Assembly (NCBI GenBank): GCA_903913355.1
Contig: CAIWKU010000169.1
Location: 1 to 9,915 of the forward strand
Direction of reading: 5' to 3'
DNA: 9,915 nucleotides
Source: an uncultured Bacteroidota bacterium
Lineage (GTDB): Bacteria; Bacteroidota; Bacteroidia; Chitinophagales; Chitinophagaceae
A program made the translations under genes and the position numbers. A model generated the notes under the pieces. It did no database searches and was not told the origin of the DNA. It was given only the letters and a program-made list of their open reading frames with translations. Below are positions 5,939-9,915 of the stretch, one piece after another; the first letter of the stretch is position 1, and the number at the start of each line of letters is the position of its first letter.

Positions 5939-7957
5939 ATGCAATTGTATTGTAATTCACTCACGCAATATAGCCGTTTACAAACCCGGGAAGTAAAGAT
6001 CGGGGATCTGTTATTAGGGAATCTTAACCCTATACGACTGCAAACCATGACTACAACGGATACAATGGATACCGTTGCAACGGTTGAACAAACGATACGT
6101 TGTATTGAAGCAGGTGCTGAATTGGTAAGGATTACCGCACCCAGTAAGAAGGAAGCAGAGAACTTACTGAATATAAAAAATGAACTACGCAAAAGAGGCT
6201 ATACCACACCCCTGGTTGCAGATATACATTTTACACCCAATGCTGCTGAAATCGCTGCACGCATTGTTGAGAAAGTCAGGGTTAACCCGGGTAATTATGT
6301 TGACAAGAAAAAATTTGAACAGATCGATTATACAGATGCTGAATATATAGAAGAAATAGAAAGGATCAGAGAAAGATTTATGCCGCTGATTACCATTTGT
6401 AAAGAATATGGAACGGCTATGCGTATCGGGACCAATCATGGTTCTCTAAGCGATAGAATCATGAGCAGATATGGAGATACACCAAACGGTATGGTGGAAA
6501 GTGCCATGGAGTTTTTGCGTATAGCCCGGGCAGAGAATTACCATAATATCCTATTAAGCATGAAAGCCAGTAACCCACAGGTAATGGTGCAGGCTTACCG
6601 TTTATTGATACAGCAAATGAATGCAGAGTTTGGTGAATTATATCCTTTGCATTTAGGTGTAACCGAAGCCGGTGATGGGGAAGATGGACGAATTAAAAGT
6701 GCCGCAGGTATTGGAACACTTTTGGAAGATGGTATTGGAGATACCATACGGGTTAGTTTAACGGAAGATCCTGAATTTGAAATACCGGTTTGTAAAGACC
6801 TGGTAAAAAGATACACGGGTAATGGAACTGTACAGAAAAATGGAAATATACCCACAATCAATAAAATTCCTTACAGCCCTTTTGTATATAAAAGAAGAGA
6901 AACCTTTTCAGTAGATAATATCGGAGGCAGGCAGGTGCCTGTGGTGGTAGCTGATTTGAGCAAACTAACAGAAATTACTCCGAAACAACTGGAAAGCATC
7001 GGGTATGTGTATGATGAACTTACCGACAAATGGAATATCAGTGATGCAGCTGCTGATTATATTTTTACCGGTCACCAACTGCTTAATTTTTCATTACCCG
7101 GTACACTCAAAGTGATTGTTTATCCTGCCGCATGGGCGCTGGCAACCGATCAAGAAAAATATTTTCCTCTTTTTGATGCATCAGGATATACAGAAGCTTT
7201 ATTGAAAAGCGAGTTCATCAATTTTGTAATGATGGATTGTTTTAGTGACCAGACTTCTATCAATGATTATACCAACCTTGATGAACTGGGAAAAGACCCA
7301 ACCGTAGTACTTTGCCTATCCAGTGAAATAAAACATGCCATGCCGGCTGTGCGGAGAATGTTTATGGAGCTGGAAAACAGACAGATTAAAAATCCTGCAA
7401 TTTTACTTACGGACAGCAACTGGCAAACGATTGATGAGCACCTGATTCACTATTCAACAGAATGCGGGGCATTATTTTTGGATGGATTTGGAGATGGTAT
7501 TTGTCTGGGTATGACCAAAGAAAGTTATGCTATGCAAGCCGCAGGTAAAACACAGGATACCAGCGGCAGAAATTATTCCAGCAATACCACCATTGAACAA
7601 TTTATCAATGCAACTGCATTTGGTATTCTTCAGGCAACCAGGACCCGTATATCCAAAACAGAATATATCAGTTGCCCCAGTTGTGGAAGAACATTGTTTG
7701 ATCTCCAGGAAACAACCGCAAAAATCAGGAGCGTAACCAATCATTTGAAAGGAGTGAAAATTGCCATCATGGGCTGTATAGTGAACGGCCCCGGTGAAAT
7801 GGCGGATGCGGATTTTGGTTATGTGGGAAGTGGTGTTGGAAAAATCACTTTGTATAAAGGAAAGGAGATCATGAAAAGAAATATCGATAGTGAAATAGCA
7901 GTTGATCAGTTGATCAATTTATTAAAAGAAAGCGAAGCCTGGATTGAGCCGGCTTAA
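5939..7957 (+). CDS. ispG: 4-Hydroxy-3-methylbut-2-en-1-yl diphosphate synthase, long (insert-containing) form
   Basis: IspG (GcpE) is a [4Fe-4S] enzyme that reductively converts methylerythritol cyclodiphosphate into HMBPP, the penultimate step of the MEP isoprenoid pathway. At 672 residues it is far longer than E. coli IspG (372). It has an N-terminal TIM barrel (about 15-290; markers TREVKIGD, LQTMTTTDTMDT, LVADIHFTPNAA, KVRVNPGN, GVTEAGDGEDG). A middle insertion of roughly 240 residues (about 310-550) follows, then the C-terminal iron-sulfur domain. The cluster ligands are visible: C579 and C582 in SCPSCGRT, C613 in IMGCIVNGPGE, and E620. This barrel-insert-cluster layout is the known form in Bacteroidetes, Chlamydiae and plants, so the length is normal for the lineage and not a fusion artefact. 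The start MQLYCNSLTQYSR fits the family N-terminus. It lies 41 nt before nadB in the same orientation, probably in one transcript. The protein is cytoplasmic. Confidence 0.96.
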   Translation: MQLYCNSLTQYSRLQTREVKIGDLLLGNLNPIRLQTMTTTDTMDTVATVEQTIRCIEAGAELVRITAPSKKEAENLLNIKNELRKRGYTTPLVADIHFTPNAAEIAARIVEKVRVNPGNYVDKKKFEQIDYTDAEYIEEIERIRERFMPLITICKEYGTAMRIGTNHGSLSDRIMSRYGDTPNGMVESAMEFLRIARAENYHNILLSMKASNPQVMVQAYRLLIQQMNAEFGELYPLHLGVTEAGDGEDGRIKSAAGIGTLLEDGIGDTIRVSLTEDPEFEIPVCKDLVKRYTGNGTVQKNGNIPTINKIPYSPFVYKRRETFSVDNIGGRQVPVVVADLSKLTEITPKQLESIGYVYDELTDKWNISDAAADYIFTGHQLLNFSLPGTLKVIVYPAAWALATDQEKYFPLFDASGYTEALLKSEFINFVMMDCFSDQTSINDYTNLDELGKDPTVVLCLSSEIKHAMPAVRRMFMELENRQIKNPAILLTDSNWQTIDEHLIHYSTECGALFLDGFGDGICLGMTKESYAMQAAGKTQDTSGRNYSSNTTIEQFINATAFGILQATRTRISKTEYISCPSCGRTLFDLQETTAKIRSVTNHLKGVKIAIMGCIVNGPGEMADADFGYVGSGVGKITLYKGKEIMKRNIDSEIAVDQLINLLKESEAWIEPA

Positions 7958-7988
7958 CGAAACGTATTCTTCGGTATGTAAATTTCCC

Positions 7989-7994
7989 AGAAGG
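7989..7994 (+). promoter_or_regulatory. Shine-Dalgarno-like AGAAGG before nadB
   Basis: AGAAGG lies 4 nt before the ATG at 7999 and 10 nt before the in-frame ATG at 8005 (third codon). The second spacing is a little long and the first short, so it does not settle the start. The family N-terminus (MQTDILVIGSG) slightly favours 8005. Purine-rich sites matter less in Bacteroidetes. Confidence 0.3.
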
Positions 7995-7998
7995 TTTA

Positions 7999-9600
7999 AT
8001 GATTATGCAAACAGATATTTTAGTGATAGGCTCAGGGATTGCAGGGTTAACCTATGCGTTAAAAACGGCTACTCATTTCCCTGAAAAAAAAGTGATGGTC
8101 ATTACCAAAACCCAGGCCGATGAAACGAATACCAAATATGCCCAGGGGGGTATCGCTGGTGTATGGGATGAAGAGAAAGATAGTTATACCAAACATATCG
8201 ATGACACATTGATTGCAGGGGATGGTTTGTGTAATGAGCATATTGTAGAAATTGTCGTAAAAGAAGGTCCGGAACGAATCAAAGAAATAATTGGCTATGG
8301 TGCTGAATTTGATAAAGATGAAAGAGGAGAATATAGTTTAGGGAAAGAAGGTGGACATAGCGAAAACAGGATCCTGCATCATAAAGATGTAACAGGTAAG
8401 GAAATGGAGAGAGCACTCTTAGAGCAACTCAAACTAGTGCCAAATATCGAGCTGTTTAATCATTGCTTTGTGGTAGACATCATTACACAGCATCACCTGG
8501 GATTTTTGGTAACAAAATCTACCCTGGATATAACCTGTTATGGGGTATATGTTTTGAACCTCCATACAAATCAAATTGAAAAAATTCTTGCCAAAATAAC
8601 TTTACTGGCTACGGGTGGTTGTGGCCAGGCATACCGTACTACTACCAACCCGCAAATTGCCACTGGCGATGGGATAGCCATGGTGTATAGAGCCAAGGGA
8701 AAGATAGAAAACATGGAATTTATCCAGTTCCATCCAACGGCTTTATATGAACCGGGTGTTTCGCCTTCTTTTTTGATTACTGAAGCGGTTAGGGGAGATG
8801 GCGGCATATTGCGGAATAAAGCAGGGGAAGCTTTTATGGAGAACTATGATCCCAGAAAAGACCTGGCCCCACGTGATATAGTAGCGAGGGCCATCGATAA
8901 TGAAATGAAACGAAGTGGAACAGAGCAGGTATACCTGGATTGTACGCATATGGGTAAAGAAAAATTCATTCATCATTTCCCCAATATTTATGAGAAATGT
9001 TTAAGTATAGGGATAGATGTGATGAAACAAATGATACCGGTAGCGCCTGCGGCACATTATAGTTGTGGCGGAATAAAAACGGATGAGTGGGGGCGAACTT
9101 CTATTCAACACCTCTATGCCTGTGGAGAATGCGCCAGTACCGGATTGCATGGTGCCAACCGCCTGGCCAGTAATAGTCTTTTAGAAGCCATGGTATTTGG
9201 ACATCGTTGTTTTCTGGATAGTATTCAGCAATTGGATGCTATCGATTTTGAGAAGCGGATTCCCGATTGGAACGCTACCGGCACTTCAGAGCCAAGTGAG
9301 ATGATTCTTATCACCCAAAGTAAAAAGGAATTACAGCAGATCATGAGTGATTATGTTGGAATTGTAAGAACAGATGTTCGCCTTGAACGTGCCATGAAAA
9401 GACTGGATCTTCTTTTTGCTGAAACCGAAACACTGTACCGGTCAACCAAATTGTCTCCGCAACTTTGCGAACTGCGTAATATTATTTCGGTTGGTTACCT
9501 GATTGTAAAAGGTGCGCAGTTCAGGAAAGAAAGCAGGGGTTTGCATTTTAATACCGATCATAAGAACCGAAGTGAATTACTGCAGAATATTATTTTGTAA
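7999..9600 (+). CDS. nadB: L-aspartate oxidase
   Basis: NadB is a flavoenzyme that oxidises L-aspartate to iminoaspartate, which NadA condenses with dihydroxyacetone phosphate to make quinolinate for NAD. At 533 residues it is close to the E. coli enzyme (540). The FAD-binding Rossmann motif GSGIAGL is at 11-17, with KYAQGGIAGVW at 46-56 and LLATGGCGQAYRTTTNP at 202-218. Residues matching the succinate dehydrogenase/fumarate reductase-like active site are H245 in QFHPTAL, R265 in EAVRGDGG, R292 in APRDI, H353 in AAHYSCGGI and R388 in GANRLASNS. The block YACGECASTGLHGANRLA (373-390) is strongly diagnostic of NadB within the superfamily. A C-terminal helical domain follows (about 435-533). The start could be ATG 7999 or ATG 8005, differing by two residues. 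It sits 41 nt after ispG without an evident promoter. Neither nadA nor nadC is in the window. Confidence 0.96.
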   Translation: MIMQTDILVIGSGIAGLTYALKTATHFPEKKVMVITKTQADETNTKYAQGGIAGVWDEEKDSYTKHIDDTLIAGDGLCNEHIVEIVVKEGPERIKEIIGYGAEFDKDERGEYSLGKEGGHSENRILHHKDVTGKEMERALLEQLKLVPNIELFNHCFVVDIITQHHLGFLVTKSTLDITCYGVYVLNLHTNQIEKILAKITLLATGGCGQAYRTTTNPQIATGDGIAMVYRAKGKIENMEFIQFHPTALYEPGVSPSFLITEAVRGDGGILRNKAGEAFMENYDPRKDLAPRDIVARAIDNEMKRSGTEQVYLDCTHMGKEKFIHHFPNIYEKCLSIGIDVMKQMIPVAPAAHYSCGGIKTDEWGRTSIQHLYACGECASTGLHGANRLASNSLLEAMVFGHRCFLDSIQQLDAIDFEKRIPDWNATGTSEPSEMILITQSKKELQQIMSDYVGIVRTDVRLERAMKRLDLLFAETETLYRSTKLSPQLCELRNIISVGYLIVKGAQFRKESRGLHFNTDHKNRSELLQNIIL

Positions 9601-9642
9601 AAACCGGATATTGTCCTGCTTACATCACCATTGATAACCCCG

Positions 9643-9650
9643 TATCTTTG
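9643..9650 (+). promoter_or_regulatory. -7 promoter box for the acyltransferase gene
   Basis: TATCTTTG matches the TAnnTTTG consensus exactly and ends 19 nt before the ATG at 9670, so the gene probably has its own short-leader transcript. No good -33 TTTG is found at 19-21 nt spacing. Confidence 0.55.
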
Positions 9651-9669
9651 CAGTAAATAGTTATACCAG

Positions 9670-9915
9670 ATGTACTATATCCTTTACCCGATTTTTTATC
9701 TTTTATCGTTGCTTCCCTGGGGGGTAATGTATTTTTTGAGTGATGCTATTGCGGGATTGATCTATCATGTATTGGGTTATAGGAAAGAAGTGGTGATGCA
9801 AAATCTGCTGATCGCATTTCCGGAAAAAACAGAAAAAGAAAGGATACAAATTGCCAAAGCCTTTTACCTGAATTTTACAGATACATTTATTGAAACGATC
9901 AAATTATTATCCATC
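9670..9915 (+). CDS. LpxL/HtrB-type lysophospholipid or lipid A acyltransferase (N-terminal part, cut by window edge)
   Basis: From the ATG at 9670 the frame stays open for 82 codons to the window end. The protein starts MYYILYPIFYLLSLLPWGVM, a hydrophobic segment that anchors family members in the inner membrane. It continues with YHVLGYRKEVVMQNLLIAFPE (about 32-52), the typical R-x-x-V-x-x-NL-x-x-(A/S)FPE pattern of LpxL/HtrB/LpxM-type acyltransferases. It then has ERIQIAKAFYLNFTDTFIETIKLL (57-80), where the family has a helix ending in E-x-(I/L)-K. These enzymes transfer secondary acyl chains onto lipid A or related lipids at the cytoplasmic face of the inner membrane. The catalytic HxxxxD/E motif lies beyond the window, so activity cannot be judged, and the substrate is uncertain because Bacteroidetes carry several paralogues. 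Its own promoter box lies 19 nt upstream. Confidence 0.85.
   Translation, partial: MYYILYPIFYLLSLLPWGVMYFLSDAIAGLIYHVLGYRKEVVMQNLLIAFPEKTEKERIQIAKAFYLNFTDTFIETIKLLSI

Noticed and set aside
7472..7744. Overlapping open frames on both strands within the ispG 3' region
   Set aside because: The ispG frame carries the Fe-S ligands here, and the alternative frames show no family features.
7958..7998. Separate promoter for nadB (TATGTAAA near 7975)
   Set aside because: It lacks the TTTG half of the -7 consensus and has no -33 element; read-through from ispG is simpler.
1..9915. Defence island, phage, insertion sequence, CRISPR array or new multi-gene system
   Set aside because: All genes belong to core metabolism, signalling or known envelope families; no repeats arrays, transposase, integrase or tRNA genes were seen.

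Overview
The window looks like ordinary chromosomal DNA from a Bacteroidetes/Bacteroidota bacterium, most plausibly of the Chitinophagaceae type. This is an inference from four things: a GLPGLI-family secreted protein, a long two-domain-plus-insert IspG, AT-rich coding sequence, and promoters with the Bacteroidetes -7 box TAnnTTTG placed 16-20 nt before start codons in place of a strong Shine-Dalgarno sequence. Nothing seen suggests phage, a transposon, CRISPR, or rRNA/tRNA genes. The DNA is densely coding, and the largest non-coding gap is about 130 bp.

Layout. At the left edge, the 5' part of a GLPGLI-family secreted protein gene runs leftward (1-365). It diverges from a two-component system running rightward: a sensor histidine kinase with a large unassigned periplasmic domain (493-2571) and an OmpR-type response regulator that overlaps it by 11 nt (2561-3247). 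The shared intergenic region (366-492) holds one -7 box for each direction and three GGTTAA/GGCTAA repeats at 10-bp spacing, which look like a binding site for an OmpR-family regulator. A small YbjQ-family gene follows under its own promoter (3350-3682).

Next come glycine C-acetyltransferase (kbl, 3774-4967) and, 32 nt later, a predicted lipoprotein of the class D (OXA-type) beta-lactamase family (5000-5842). A clear intrinsic terminator closes that unit (5863-5889). The last block is ispG (5939-7957) of the MEP isoprenoid pathway and nadB (7999-9600) of de novo NAD synthesis, apparently one transcription unit. It is followed by the beginning of an LpxL/HtrB-type acyltransferase gene (9670 to the window end).

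How the genes relate. Promoter boxes fall before the histidine kinase, ybjQ, kbl, ispG and the acyltransferase. No good box is seen before the response regulator, the beta-lactamase or nadB. This supports five rightward transcription units: HK-RR, ybjQ, kbl-bla, ispG-nadB, and the acyltransferase onward. The two-component system and the divergent GLPGLI gene probably form a regulatory module. The rest is core metabolism plus a likely intrinsic beta-lactamase. I did not find a previously undescribed multi-gene system. The best leads are the phased repeats with the orphan sensor domain, and the atypical active-site motifs of the class D enzyme.
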